Source: Methylomonas albis (GTDB lineage Bacteria > Pseudomonadota > Gammaproteobacteria > Methylococcales > Methylomonadaceae). Taken from it: a DNA stretch of 64,000 nt. Under the pieces are notes generated by a model. The model searched no databases and was not told the DNA's origin. It was given only the letters and a program-made list of their open reading frames with translations. The position numbers were made by a program, and so were the translations under genes. The DNA lies in assembly GCF_014850955.1 (NCBI RefSeq), contig NZ_JACXSS010000001.1, positions 1,302,001 to 1,366,000 of the forward strand, given 5' to 3'. Below are positions 45,233 to 55,493 of this stretch, in pieces. Positions within the stretch are counted from its first letter, which is position 1; each line of letters begins with the position of its first letter.

Positions 45233-46237
45233 TCAGCCTTCTGCGTTTAATCCACTCTCACGCTTCTCCCAGTTGGCTTTGGTTTCCATGATCGTCGGCA
45301 GTATAGTCATGAAACATTCGATAAAGTTTGGATCGAAATGCTGTCCGGCGCCTTGTTTGAGAAATGTCAAAATTTCACCCAAAGCCCACGCCTGTTTATA
45401 CGGGCGGGTCATTGATAAGGCATCAAAAACATCCGCGATAGCAACAATACGCGCCGACTCGGGTATGGATAAACCGGTTAAGCCCAAGGGATAGCCACTG
45501 CCGTCCCATTTTTCGTGATGGTGTAAAGCAATTTCAGCGGCCAGATTGAATAGTGGGGAATAGCTGGTTGACAGGATGTCATAGCCAATTTGCGTGTGGG
45601 TTTTCATGATGACCCATTCTCCGGCATCCAATTTACCGGGCTTGCGCAAAATAGAGTCGGGAATGCCTATCTTGCCGGTATCATGCATGGCCGCGGCAAA
45701 TTCGATGAGTTCGTATTGATCAACAGGCCAACCCAAAGCTTGAGCTAAGTGGCGAGAATAAGCGGCCATGCGCCAAATATGCATCCCGGTGTCGGTATCA
45801 TTGAAATGTCCGGCTTTGCCGAGCATATAGATGGCGTCGCGATAACTATCTTCCAGTTTGGTTGCGCGAATCAAGGATAGATGCGTTTTTACCCGCGCGA
45901 GCACGATGTCGGCTGATACCGGCTTGGTAAGATAATCGACGCAGCCAATATCAAATCCCTCTTTCTCGCTGCCGCATTCCGCCAATGAGGTCACAAAAAT
46001 AACCGGTATCGATTCAAGTTTAGGGTCGGCCTTTAGCGCCCGACAGACTTGGTAGCCATCCAGTTCCGGCATCCGGATATCAAGCAAAATCAAACTAGGG
46101 CGAACTTTATTGACCAATTCCAGCGCTTCTTTGCCGTTGACGGCAAACCTTAACGCGTAATCCTTTTGTAAAATCTGCCGTAAAATTGCCAGGTTGCTGG
46201 GTTCATCATCAACAATAAGAATGGGGCCATGGGTCAT
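45233..46237 (-). CDS. Response regulator with REC and HD-GYP domains (RpfG-like)
   Basis: 334 aa. Receiver at 1-120: ILIVDDEPSN, LILLDIRMPELDGY with the phospho-acceptor Asp, and VDYLTKPVS with Lys. HD-GYP domain at about 140-325: TGMHIWRMAAYSRHLA, HDTGKIGIPD, KTHTQIGYDIL, HHEKWDGSGYP and IADVFDALSMTRPYK. All metal-binding residues of active phosphodiesterases are present. It starts 22 bp after the giant hybrid kinase gene, so phosphorylation by that kinase likely controls c-di-GMP breakdown, as in the RpfC-RpfG pair. Confidence 0.95.
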   Translation of the reverse strand: MTHGPILIVDDEPSNLAILRQILQKDYALRFAVNGKEALELVNKVRPSLILLDIRMPELDGYQVCRALKADPKLESIPVIFVTSLAECGSEKEGFDIGCVDYLTKPVSADIVLARVKTHLSLIRATKLEDSYRDAIYMLGKAGHFNDTDTGMHIWRMAAYSRHLAQALGWPVDQYELIEFAAAMHDTGKIGIPDSILRKPGKLDAGEWVIMKTHTQIGYDILSTSYSPLFNLAAEIALHHHEKWDGSGYPLGLTGLSIPESARIVAIADVFDALSMTRPYKQAWALGEILTFLKQGAGQHFDPNFIECFMTILPTIMETKANWEKRESGLNAEG

Positions 46238-46259
46238 TGCTAGTAATCTCTATAAAAAA

Positions 46260-49200
46260 TCAGGGCGGCGAAATCCGTATCAGTAGTTCTTTTGACAGGG
46301 CTATCGCGGCATTGAAATCAAAATCGTCAAGCCGAGAGCGAATACTCTCTATTTCCGATGCGGGCAGTTTTATTGCCAAGTCTTGTAACTGTTTTTCCGC
46401 AAGTTGAGGATCGTGCTGCTCCAAGGCCTCAAGTAACTCGCAAATTAAGCGGGTCAATGCTATTGAGTCTTTGGGCGCTTTATTGGTGGTTGCGGATTCA
46501 AGCATTTCATTATTACTTTGGATCAAAACAGCAATTGAGCTACAGGCTTCGTCTATGGCTGCTTGCAGCTCCTGGCTTGCTTTACCGGACGCCGCGTCTT
46601 CGCTTTTTAACAGTTCATTGAGCTCGCGTGCTTTCAGTGCCACCTGCTTTAATGCAAGCGTACCGGCCACGCCAACCAGTTTATGAGTCAGTATAGCTGC
46701 CGGGGCTAAGTCACCGTTGTTGATGTATTCATTGATAGTTTCGCCGACACCGGCATAGTTTTCCACAAATTTACTTAAATACTTTTGGTAAAGATCCTTA
46801 TCTCGCCACTGATTAAGTAAGTAAGCCAAATCGATGCCCGGCAAAGCTACGGAAGCATAGGTGGAGATTGATGATTGTGTCGCAGGTGCTGAAGGGGTCT
46901 CCAAGGAGGTGGCAACCGAACTGTCCTTATCCCTTGCGCCCAAGTCGGTAAAGTGGTGAATCACATTCAGCAGGTGGTCCACGTTAAAGGGCTTGGACAC
47001 ATAATCATCCATACCGGCTTCGCGCGCGGCGTCCTCCAATTCATTGAAAGCGCCCGCCGTAAGGGCAATGATAGGCAAGCTCTGCCACTGCCGCTGTTGT
47101 CTGATCAGCTTGGTTGCCGCATAGCCATCCAGGCGCGGCATTTGTATATCCATCAAGATGATGTCAACGACGTGATCTTTAGCCGATAACCAATCCAACG
47201 CCTCTTGCCCGTCACTTGCCAGAAACACAGCGGCACCGTCAGCTTCCAGTATCTGCTTAGCTACTTCACGATTGATCTCACTGTCATCCACTACCAGGAC
47301 TCTAACCCCAGATATACGCGGGAGGTAAGGCAATTTGGGCGGAGTGGACGCTAGTCCATTGTTTGGTTCGCGCCGAGATAATTGCATGGAAACCGCGTTG
47401 TACAAAACAGATGCCGTAATGGGCTTACTCAATACGGTATCGATAAAGACCATGTCGGGATGTGAGAGCAGCTCATCGTAGGTATACGCGGTGACCATAA
47501 TCAGCACAGGCATGTTCTGCGCATCGCAACCCTTTGCTTGCAGCGTTTGCCGGATAGCCCGCGCAGCAGCGAAACCATCCAAGCCAGGCATTTTCCAGTC
47601 AAGCAAGATCACGTCATAGTGCGGATGGGTTTCCCATTGCGACTCAATCTGGAATAGCGCCATTTCCCCGGAAGCGGTGCTATCTGCTGTCCAGCCTAGG
47701 CATTTTGCAGTATTAACCAGCGCTGCTCGTGCCGGATCACTATCGTCACTTACCAATACATGTAGAGCACTTAAAGCGGGCGAATGCGTTTTTTCCACTT
47801 GATTATTATGAGTCATCGGCAGCGTGAACCAAAACTCACTGCCGGATCCGATTTGGCTTTTAATTTGCAGCGTGCCGCCCATTAGATTGACCAACTGACG
47901 GCTGATAGCCAAACCCAAGCCCGTGCCACCAAAGCGGCGGGTGATAGAGGTATCGGCTTGGGTAAAGGCGCTGAATATGTCGTTTTGCGCGCTGTCGGAA
48001 ATGCCGATGCCGGTATCACGGACGCTAAAGCGCAACCTGACCTGCTGTGCATCCGCTGCTTCTACCGTGATGCGTAATTCAACTTCACCCTGCTGGGTAA
48101 ATTTGATGGCGTTGCTGAGCAAATTAATCAGCACTTGTTGTAAACGTGCCGCGTCCCCAATTAATCTGGTAAGGTCGTGCTTTGGTGGGTTGATGATCAA
48201 TTCCAGGTTTTTGCCTTTAAGCAAGGGTAGGCTTAGATCGGCTACTCGTTCCAGCATGTCGAGCAAATTAAATTGTGAGTGTTCAAGCTCTAAATGCCCA
48301 GCCTCGATCTTGGAAAAGTCCAGAATATCGTTAATGATCGTCAGCAGCGTTTCCCCGGCACTATGTATTTTCCGCACTAATTGCTGGGTGTCATCGTCCA
48401 GGGCACGCTTCTCCAGCAAATAACAAAACCCCAGCACCGCATTCATCGGCGTGCGGATTTCATGGCTCATGTTGGCTATAAAAGTGCCTTTTACTTGCGA
48501 TAAGCGCTCGGCTTCCTGTCGGGCGGCGAATAATTCCTGGGTCCGATTTTCAACCAGTTTTTCGAGTTGAGCGCGATAAAGAGCAAGCTCCGATTCGTTT
48601 TCCTTACGCTCACTGATGTCTTGTTTGATAGAAATGAAATGTCGAATCACCCCATTTTGATCGGGAACCGGCGTAATAATCTTTTGCTCGAAGAAAAAGC
48701 TGCCATCCTTGCGCCTATTTTTAATTTCGCCTGACCATACATCCCCCTGGGAAATAGTCCGCCACTGAGCGTCATAGAAATCGTCACTGAGTTCAGCTGA
48801 TTTGAATAATTGCCGTGGGGTCAAGCCCTTGGCCTCGGTAAGGCTATAACCCGTCATCTGGGTAAACGACGGGTTCACCCACTGAATAACATCCTCTGCA
48901 TTGGTAATCATGATGCCGTTTGCTGCAGCTTCCAGCGCCCGGCCGCGTAGATCTAAATCCCTTTCAGATTGTTTGCGAAGACTAATATTTTGAACAGTAC
49001 CAATCCGATACACAATCGAATCGTCTTGTTTGACACTGACCACATCAATTTGCACATCAAACTCGGTTCCCCATTTGGAAATATGCTTTGACTCAAAGGT
49101 CACTTGGCCCTCTGCATCCGCGATTTTAATTAATGCTTTGATCTGTTCGTGTCTGTCGGCCTTGTATAACCCGAAAATCGGCAGGCCGACAAGCTCATCC

Positions 49201-52200
49201 GGGGTATCGTAACCTTCAAGTTTGGCAAAGGCCGGATTCACGCAAAGAATCAGATTGGTGGCGGGATCAACAATGACGATGCCGTGCGCACAATTCTGAA
49301 AGGCATTCGACCAAAGCTGCAACTCCGCCAACATCTGATGCTGTGCAGTTACATCGACATGGGTGCCTATCATTCGTAAAGGGCGTCCCTTGGTATCACG
49401 GCTGATGACCATTCCCCGCGCTTGTATCCACAACATTTGGTTTTGTCGATTGCGCATTCGATATTCTTGTTGGTAAAAGGCTGTTTCGCCACGAAGATAC
49501 TGCTCTACGGCTGTCATCGCCGCGTTAAGATCATCGGGATCGAGTCGCGACGACCATTCTTCAAAGCGATCGGAAATTTCCTCTTCCGCATAGCCCAACA
49601 TGGTCTTCCAGCGTTTTGAGAAAAACACGCTGTCGTTTGGAATGTCCCAGTCCCAAACCCCCTGGTCGCTGCCTTCCAAGGCAAACTGCCAACGTGCCTC
49701 GGAAGCCTTTAAATTGGCTTCATTTTCTTTTAAGTCCTGAATATCGGTGCAAGTGCCTATCCATTTATAGATTTCGCCGTTTTCGTTTAGCAGTGGTACG
49801 CCCCGAATCAACCACCAGCGATAAACGCCATCAGTGCGCCGCAACCGGCATTCCAATGAATAGGCATCAAGTTGCTGTGTGGCGCGCTGCCAGGCTTCCC
49901 TTGCCCGCTGTTGATCGTCCGGATGAAAAGGGATAATCCAGCCCTGTCCACAACTTTCCTCCAGCGACAAGCCGGTATACTCCACCCATGTTTGATTGGA
50001 ATAGATATTCCAGCCGTCAGGTCTGGTAGCCCAAACCATTTGTGGCATGGATTCCGCAAAAATTTGAAATTCCCGCTCTAGCGCGCTGGTCTCTGTTATT
50101 CCTCGCAGGCGGGCTATTTCAAGACGTGACTGCACGGTCGTCAGTAGTTCGCTGGCACTGAATGGCTTGACCAAGTAATCGTCGGCACCACATTTAAGTC
50201 CATCCGCGCGCGCCTCTTCACCGGCACGCGCGGATAGGAGAACAATAGGTAGTGAACTTGTCGCCGGCGACTCGCGAAGCGCCGATACTAGGCCAAATCC
50301 GTCCAGACACGGCATCATAATGTCGGTAAGGACAAGATCCGGGCGCTGCTCCTGTATGGCGGCTAGCGCGGCTTCGCCGTCCCGAAAAGCAGATACTTGA
50401 TAGCCCTGTTTTTGTAATAGTTGGCTAAGGTATTCCAGCATGTCGGCGTTGTCGTCCGCCAAGACGATACGCGCCAAGGGGCTGCGGTCAGCAGCCGATG
50501 TGCTGGTTTCAGTCAATCCGCCACCAACACTTGATTCACTGTCAGCATCCGGCAGCCAGCTCGCTACTTCATTGATAAATAGTCGGGCTTCTGCCGGATC
50601 GGATTGTTGAGTGTCACGAATGTTCTCTAACTGCAAATGCCCGGTTCCCATTGGCACCGTGACGGTAAAGATACTGCCGACGTCCAATTGACTTTCTACG
50701 CGGACATCACCCCCCTGCAATCTGGCCAGTTCCTGCACCAAAGCAAGACCGATGCCGGTGCCTTCGTGCGTGCGGGATCGCGCGTTTTGAACCCGATGAA
50801 ACCGCTCAAAAATCCGTGCTTGCTGGTCTTCGGCAATACCCACTCCGGTGTCGCGGACAGTAAGTTCTACGTACTTTTCGCCGCCACGCACCGAAATCTC
50901 TATCTCGCCGGCAAAGGTAAATTTCAACGCGTTGCCGAGCAGATTGATGACGATTTTTTCCCACATTCGCCTATCCACATAAACCGGCTCCGGCAGGGGC
51001 GGCGTGGAAACGATAAACCTAAGGCCGGCTTTTTCAATTGTCGAACGGAATAAACTGGCAAGATCGGCTGTGACCTTCCCCAGCTCCGTGGCTTGGTAGA
51101 CAGCCTCCATGCGGTTGGCTTCTATGCTGGCAAAATCAAGTAAGGTATTGACTAGCTTGAGTAGCCGTAATCCGTTGCGCTGTACTAACTTGAGTTGATC
51201 GACTGCAGTTGCCGGTAAGTTGGCGTCTGCATGGGCAGAGCCCGCCAGCAAGTCTTCCAGCGGTCCCAGCATTAAGGTAATGGGCGTGCGGAATTCGTGG
51301 CTGACATTACTAAAGAAAGCTATTTTTGCCCGATCCAGCTCTGCGAGCGCTTCGCTACGCTGGCGCTCATCCTGGTCAGCTTGCGCTTTAACCAGCAGGC
51401 TGGACACAGCTGAACCGAGCATGGCATAGAAATTTCGGTAGGGTTCATCCAAGGCGCGTCGCGCGCTAACTCCGGCCACCAATAAGTACTGATGACGTTC
51501 AGCACCAAAGGTGGTCAAAGGCAAGACCACGGCGGAATGGACCGGCTCGGGATAGGGATCGCAAATGAAAGGACCGAAACGACTCGTTAAGTGCTCTACC
51601 TCGACGTTCCGGCCGCTCTGCACGGCTTCTGCCAGCGGCCATGCGGCGGGCGAGGTTATTGTTGAGTACATTGCCGATTGAGTGTCCTGGTTGACACCAA
51701 CCTTGCCGATGAGCTGTGCCTCACCGGTTTTATCATCCAGTCGGTAACACAACACAAAAGGCACATCCAGGCTGTGTCTTGCTAGTGTCTGCAGTAGTTG
51801 CTGAAGGGTATCCGCGACACTACGCAGACTCTCTGTTTGATAGGCAATATCACGCAATACTTGCAGTCGGCGTTCAATCAGCGATTGTTGGGTCAGCTCG
51901 GTTACCGGGTGGAACAATCCGACTACAGCGCCCGATTCGTCGTGAATAGGGCTGAACGAGAAGGTGAAAAAGGTTTCTTCCAGGTAACCGTTCCGGTCGA
52001 GAAACATCCGTTGATTGGTCAGAAAAGCGGTCCGACCAGCCGCGGCACTCTCGAAAGCTGCGCCTATCACTGGCCAGGCGGTGAGCCAGCATTCCTTGAA
52101 GTCCTGGCCCATCGAATGTGGGTGTTTGGCACCAGTGATGGGCCAATAGCCGTCGTTATAGATTTGAATTCGCTCAGGGCCCCAGACAATAGAAATGGGG

Positions 52201-52355
52201 AAATTAGAGGAAAGACAAAGGCTCACGGTCGTGCGTAAGCTTTGCGGCCAGGACTCTATCGGACCGAGTGGTGTTTTGGACCAATTCTTGGCGGCAACCA
52301 GTTTCCCCATTTCACCGGCACTCTGCAGCCAGTTGCTTGAATTTGAATTGTTCAT
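46260..52355 (-). CDS. 2031-aa hybrid histidine kinase with two kinase cores
   Basis: No membrane helix, so cytoplasmic. Order: PAS-like domain (20-150), GAF (about 160-335), first kinase core with His353 in NVSHEFRTPI and a HATPase domain, a receiver (about 645-760, LVLTDIMMPCLDGF), four PAS/PAC units (770-1275), a second kinase core with His1298 in NMSHEIRTPMN and a HATPase domain, two receivers (LILLDWKMPGLDG-like and IILMDIQMPRLDGY), and an HPt domain with His1891 in THKLVGVAGTL. The first core is the type linked to GAF sensors and the second the BarA/RpfC type. The two complete cores suggest gene fusion. The HPt may pass phosphate to the RpfG-like neighbour 22 bp downstream. Confidence 0.95.
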   Translation of the reverse strand: MNNSNSSNWLQSAGEMGKLVAAKNWSKTPLGPIESWPQSLRTTVSLCLSSNFPISIVWGPERIQIYNDGYWPITGAKHPHSMGQDFKECWLTAWPVIGAAFESAAAGRTAFLTNQRMFLDRNGYLEETFFTFSFSPIHDESGAVVGLFHPVTELTQQSLIERRLQVLRDIAYQTESLRSVADTLQQLLQTLARHSLDVPFVLCYRLDDKTGEAQLIGKVGVNQDTQSAMYSTITSPAAWPLAEAVQSGRNVEVEHLTSRFGPFICDPYPEPVHSAVVLPLTTFGAERHQYLLVAGVSARRALDEPYRNFYAMLGSAVSSLLVKAQADQDERQRSEALAELDRAKIAFFSNVSHEFRTPITLMLGPLEDLLAGSAHADANLPATAVDQLKLVQRNGLRLLKLVNTLLDFASIEANRMEAVYQATELGKVTADLASLFRSTIEKAGLRFIVSTPPLPEPVYVDRRMWEKIVINLLGNALKFTFAGEIEISVRGGEKYVELTVRDTGVGIAEDQQARIFERFHRVQNARSRTHEGTGIGLALVQELARLQGGDVRVESQLDVGSIFTVTVPMGTGHLQLENIRDTQQSDPAEARLFINEVASWLPDADSESSVGGGLTETSTSAADRSPLARIVLADDNADMLEYLSQLLQKQGYQVSAFRDGEAALAAIQEQRPDLVLTDIMMPCLDGFGLVSALRESPATSSLPIVLLSARAGEEARADGLKCGADDYLVKPFSASELLTTVQSRLEIARLRGITETSALEREFQIFAESMPQMVWATRPDGWNIYSNQTWVEYTGLSLEESCGQGWIIPFHPDDQQRAREAWQRATQQLDAYSLECRLRRTDGVYRWWLIRGVPLLNENGEIYKWIGTCTDIQDLKENEANLKASEARWQFALEGSDQGVWDWDIPNDSVFFSKRWKTMLGYAEEEISDRFEEWSSRLDPDDLNAAMTAVEQYLRGETAFYQQEYRMRNRQNQMLWIQARGMVISRDTKGRPLRMIGTHVDVTAQHQMLAELQLWSNAFQNCAHGIVIVDPATNLILCVNPAFAKLEGYDTPDELVGLPIFGLYKADRHEQIKALIKIADAEGQVTFESKHISKWGTEFDVQIDVVSVKQDDSIVYRIGTVQNISLRKQSERDLDLRGRALEAAANGIMITNAEDVIQWVNPSFTQMTGYSLTEAKGLTPRQLFKSAELSDDFYDAQWRTISQGDVWSGEIKNRRKDGSFFFEQKIITPVPDQNGVIRHFISIKQDISERKENESELALYRAQLEKLVENRTQELFAARQEAERLSQVKGTFIANMSHEIRTPMNAVLGFCYLLEKRALDDDTQQLVRKIHSAGETLLTIINDILDFSKIEAGHLELEHSQFNLLDMLERVADLSLPLLKGKNLELIINPPKHDLTRLIGDAARLQQVLINLLSNAIKFTQQGEVELRITVEAADAQQVRLRFSVRDTGIGISDSAQNDIFSAFTQADTSITRRFGGTGLGLAISRQLVNLMGGTLQIKSQIGSGSEFWFTLPMTHNNQVEKTHSPALSALHVLVSDDSDPARAALVNTAKCLGWTADSTASGEMALFQIESQWETHPHYDVILLDWKMPGLDGFAAARAIRQTLQAKGCDAQNMPVLIMVTAYTYDELLSHPDMVFIDTVLSKPITASVLYNAVSMQLSRREPNNGLASTPPKLPYLPRISGVRVLVVDDSEINREVAKQILEADGAAVFLASDGQEALDWLSAKDHVVDIILMDIQMPRLDGYAATKLIRQQRQWQSLPIIALTAGAFNELEDAAREAGMDDYVSKPFNVDHLLNVIHHFTDLGARDKDSSVATSLETPSAPATQSSISTYASVALPGIDLAYLLNQWRDKDLYQKYLSKFVENYAGVGETINEYINNGDLAPAAILTHKLVGVAGTLALKQVALKARELNELLKSEDAASGKASQELQAAIDEACSSIAVLIQSNNEMLESATTNKAPKDSIALTRLICELLEALEQHDPQLAEKQLQDLAIKLPASEIESIRSRLDDFDFNAAIALSKELLIRISPP

Positions 52356-52543
52356 GGCCTGGGCGAGGAGAAAGATTTTCTAAGTTTAGCCCGTTTTAAG
52401 GTGATGATGGTGGTCTGCGGAATAGGCTGCCCGCTATTGGGTTGGCAGGTGGGGGCTCTATTGAATTGATTGCCAGCAATTCCGTGTTTTGTTGGTAAGC
52501 TAGCGGCATAATTATGCTTATAACCACACCCCCGGAGAAAATA

Positions 52544-52945
52544 ATGACCACGCTAATTCGAATCGCTGCCGCCACTGTGTTAATCCTGAGCGGCAATGCG
52601 GCACATGCCTACGGCAGCAGCCAAAGTTCGCAACACTGCGATAAACCGGTGTTTTCCGAGTTCCAGCCGGCGACCAATAAATACTTGCAATCATTTAGTG
52701 AGTTTTCGTTTACGGCCTCTGCCAATACCACGCTGACATCGATTATGGTGACGGTCAGCGCTGGTGATACCAAATATCATTTCATGTCCAAAGAATTGCA
52801 AATTACCCACCAACCTAGCGGCCGTTTGGAGGTAAAAGGCAAAGTGGATAGACCTATAGAAGGTGGCTTTGCACGCCTGAGCATTACCGCACATAGCAAA
52901 CCCGGATGCGAAAAAACCGATGGTTACTTGGTTCGGATTCATTGA
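52544..52945 (+). CDS. Small exported protein of unknown function
   Basis: 133 aa from ATG 52544, with CCGGAGAAA upstream; an earlier frame start at 52514 is not supported. A signal peptide (1-22, cut at AHAYG) is followed by a beta-rich mature chain (SFTASANTTLTSIMVTVSAGDT, with two Cys for a likely disulfide near 34 and 121). The fold could be Ig-like, but no family was recognised. It has its own terminator-like hairpin, so it appears monocistronic. Confidence 0.75.
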   Translation: MTTLIRIAAATVLILSGNAAHAYGSSQSSQHCDKPVFSEFQPATNKYLQSFSEFSFTASANTTLTSIMVTVSAGDTKYHFMSKELQITHQPSGRLEVKGKVDRPIEGGFARLSITAHSKPGCEKTDGYLVRIH

Positions 52946-52984
52946 TCGCTTGACTCCCCGCCGCCCGACTTTTATAGCCTATCC

Positions 52985-53014
52985 AAACCCCTGCGGCAGT
53001 AATCCGCAGGGTTT
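52985..53014 (+). terminator. Hairpin after the small exported protein
   Basis: AAACCCCTGCGG pairs with CCGCAGGGTTT around CAGTAAT, with one bulged C. A short T stretch is part of the stem rather than a tail, so it is a probable but weak terminator. Confidence 0.55.
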
Positions 53015-53288
53015 GCAAACACCCAAAGCTTGACTGGTTAGAGCGTTTTTCGGATACGCTCTCCATCGCTGTATCTAACCGCCTCCCTGAAGCTTATCGG
53101 TTTGCCTTGTCGATTGGGTAAACAGGCATAAGCCCGTCGCCAAACTTAAGGACAGCAAGCATCCGGCAAGACCTAGTATCTGGTCTATAGTTGCGAATAA
53201 GCGCCAGAGCCAGTGCTGGCACGTTAGAGGGATACGGAGCACTTGTCATCCCTGTAAAAGCGACGATCCGGACTATTGATTTTTCTGC

Positions 53289-53315
53289 GTTCCAGCGTGG
53301 TATGGGCTGGAACGG
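53289..53315. promoter_or_regulatory. 9-bp inverted repeat upstream of the subtilase-like gene
   Basis: CGTTCCAGC and GCTGGAACG form a perfect stem with a 9-nt loop, 45 bp before the ATG. It could be an operator or an mRNA hairpin near the ribosome site. The 415-bp gap before the gene holds no other gene. Confidence 0.45.
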
Positions 53316-53360
53316 CTAGAAAGCGCTGACCACTTCAATAGACTCAAAAAGGTGATAACA

Positions 53361-54845
53361 ATGATTAAAAAGCCTGGGTTTTATCTGTTTTCCATGATGT
53401 TTTGGGCGTCCTCTTCGGTTGCGGATTACAAAAGCGACATCGGTTATCAAGCCCTGCTAATGCAACTGGGGGCAAACGTGCCGACCGGCGACGGTGTCAA
53501 TGTGGTTCACGCCGAAGCGTCAGCAATTGAATCGAAAGATAACCCTGCTTACCCCATTTACGCGCCGGATATTCTTAACGCGCAATTTGCCGGCAAGACC
53601 TTTAGTTTTCCAGGTAAAAAAGCCAGTACCTCGCCATCGGCACACGCTACCAGTGTCGGTGCCAGGTTTTACGGCAACGATGCCATCGCGCATGGCATAA
53701 GCAATATCGCCAGTTACGATGCCAACGTCTGGCTCGACAGCCTCATCAGTGCAAGGGCCTTGGCACCCGTCAACGCCAGCCGGATTGCGAACCATAGCTG
53801 GATAGGCAAAGGGGATTCAGCGCCGGAAACTGCGATGCTTTTGCGTTTTGTGGACAGACAGGTGCAGCGCAACGAATTTATTCAGGTGGTTGGCATGAAC
53901 AATGGCCTTGGCGACTCGCCATTATTGGGCAGTGCTTACAACGCGATCGCGGTGGGTCGTACCGACGGCCAACAAGATAGGGGTTCCGATGCGGTGGATG
54001 CCTTGTATGTCGCGGGACGGACACGCCCTGATGTCGTCGCGCCGCAAACTACCACCAGCGGAGCCACACCCATAGTAGCCGCAGCGGCAGCGCTATTAGT
54101 GGAGACTGGCCACAAGGGGGCGCAGAATCTTTCGAATGGCTCGGTCAATATTGAGGGTGTGGGGACGATTTACAACGCCGAGCGCGCCGAAACTGTCAAA
54201 GCGGCATTGTTGGCGGGTGCCGATAGAGCCACGCACAATACCTCGACCCCAGACAATATCGTCGATTATCGCAGCAGCGGCCATCAAACTATCAACGGCC
54301 TGGACGATAGATTCGGTGCCGGCCAGCTGAATATTTTGCATAGTTACCAAATCATCGCCGGCGGCGAACAAGACAGCCTGGAGGATGGCGGCCATCCGGA
54401 CGATATTGGTTTGGCCGGATTCGATGTCGATACCGCGTTCGGTGGCTTGGACAGCAACAGTCTCGGGACCTATAAATTTGCCGCAGAGAAAGCATTGAAA
54501 TTGCAGGCGGCTTTGGTGTGGAATCTCGGGGTATCGAACGACCTAAATCTGACAACGACCTTGCACGATCTGAATCTGGAATTATTCGATAGCACGGCGC
54601 AAAACATCGCCGCGTTTTCGGCAAGTAGTGTAGATAACAGTGAGAACTTGTGGCTCAATTTAGTCAGCGGCCACCAGTATGAGTTACGGGTCAAATCTGG
54701 CGAGGCAAGTCCGTTCAGTTGGGATTATGCATTGGCCTGGCATATGAGCCCATTACAATCCGCACCGGTGCCCTTGCCGGGGGCGTTTTACCTGTTCTTA
54801 TCCGCGCTCGGCGGACTGGGCTGGGTGGTTCGCCGCAAACGATAA
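53361..54845 (+). CDS. Subtilase (S8)-like exported protein with VPLPGA sorting tail
   Basis: 494 aa from ATG 53361, with AAGGTG upstream; the GTG nine bases earlier is less likely. A signal peptide (1-21, cut at SVADY) is followed by a subtilase fold: HATSVGARF holds the catalytic His and TTSGATPIVAAAAALL the catalytic Ser. Where subtilases have the Asp (VxVIDTG) this protein reads VNVVHAEAS, so the Asp is replaced or displaced and activity is doubtful. A C-terminal beta domain (350-465) ends in PVPLPGAFYLFLSALGGLG plus basic residues, the tripartite tail (motif, membrane helix, RRKR) of PEP-CTERM-like sorting signals. It should be surface-anchored or processed by an exosortase-type enzyme, which is not encoded here. 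Confidence 0.85.
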   Translation: MIKKPGFYLFSMMFWASSSVADYKSDIGYQALLMQLGANVPTGDGVNVVHAEASAIESKDNPAYPIYAPDILNAQFAGKTFSFPGKKASTSPSAHATSVGARFYGNDAIAHGISNIASYDANVWLDSLISARALAPVNASRIANHSWIGKGDSAPETAMLLRFVDRQVQRNEFIQVVGMNNGLGDSPLLGSAYNAIAVGRTDGQQDRGSDAVDALYVAGRTRPDVVAPQTTTSGATPIVAAAAALLVETGHKGAQNLSNGSVNIEGVGTIYNAERAETVKAALLAGADRATHNTSTPDNIVDYRSSGHQTINGLDDRFGAGQLNILHSYQIIAGGEQDSLEDGGHPDDIGLAGFDVDTAFGGLDSNSLGTYKFAAEKALKLQAALVWNLGVSNDLNLTTTLHDLNLELFDSTAQNIAAFSASSVDNSENLWLNLVSGHQYELRVKSGEASPFSWDYALAWHMSPLQSAPVPLPGAFYLFLSALGGLGWVVRRKR

Positions 54846-55493
54846 ATACTGAAGCGTTCTGATTTAAGAAATATCTGAACAAGCAGAATTCACCAACACT
54901 TCAATAGGCTCGCTACGAACGTAATCAAATACTTTGCGTTTGCTGTTGCGCTCAACGTCTTTCCTGACTAGTAAGTAATTGTACTTTGTCAGATTACTCG
55001 AAAAACATCCCTAAGTTCGTCGTTTCGGCAGGGATTGCCGAAATCCGGACGCCATGGACGGATCGAAGCTTACCATCCATGACACTGGGTATCCGCTTCC
55101 CAGTGGGCATGACGCTTGGCCGAATATTCTTGCTAATCGGTTCTTTTTATATCCGGGATAAGTTGTGGCAAATAGCTTTTTGTATGTGTTATTTCACGGA
55201 AATACCCTGCACATTGCCGCCTGTTATCTACGTATATTTTTGTATTTAAAGAAAAATATTTTACGGTCTGAATATTGCTTTCGGATCGGGGTGTTTAGTC
55301 ATTGGCGTGGACATGGCTAACACGATTAAGGGGGCTTTCAATAAACCATACTCGTTTCTCTCGCGGACTTTGCAAACTAGACGTGCCACGTGGTCTAACC
55401 GCTCTCGAATACACGGGAATGAATAATTTTTAGATGCCCCGAAAATCAAGTTCCCAATGCGCTCTAATTTCAATAAACATAAAGGTTGTAATC
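54846..55493. other. Intergenic region with palindromic repeats
   Basis: About 650 bp without a supported gene; two weak frames at 54986 and 55261 show no domain. The central part holds two hairpins, listed as a repeat. The stretch upstream of 55494 is moderately AT-rich, with no strong promoter recognised. Confidence 0.4.
55023..55105. repeat. REP-like palindrome pair
   Basis: Two perfect hairpins: TTTCGGCA with TGCCGAAA (loop GGGAT, 55023-55043) and CACTGGG with CCCAGTG (9-nt loop, 55083-55105). The order, with the interrupted GGACGCCATGGACGG between them, resembles dispersed bacterial interspersed elements. Copies elsewhere cannot be checked. Confidence 0.55.

Noticed and set aside
53130-53230. 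Possible c-di-GMP-I riboswitch
   Set aside because: GGACAGCAAGC resembles the GGACGCAAAGC core, but the P1b hairpin with its GNAA loop and the second paired arm are missing.
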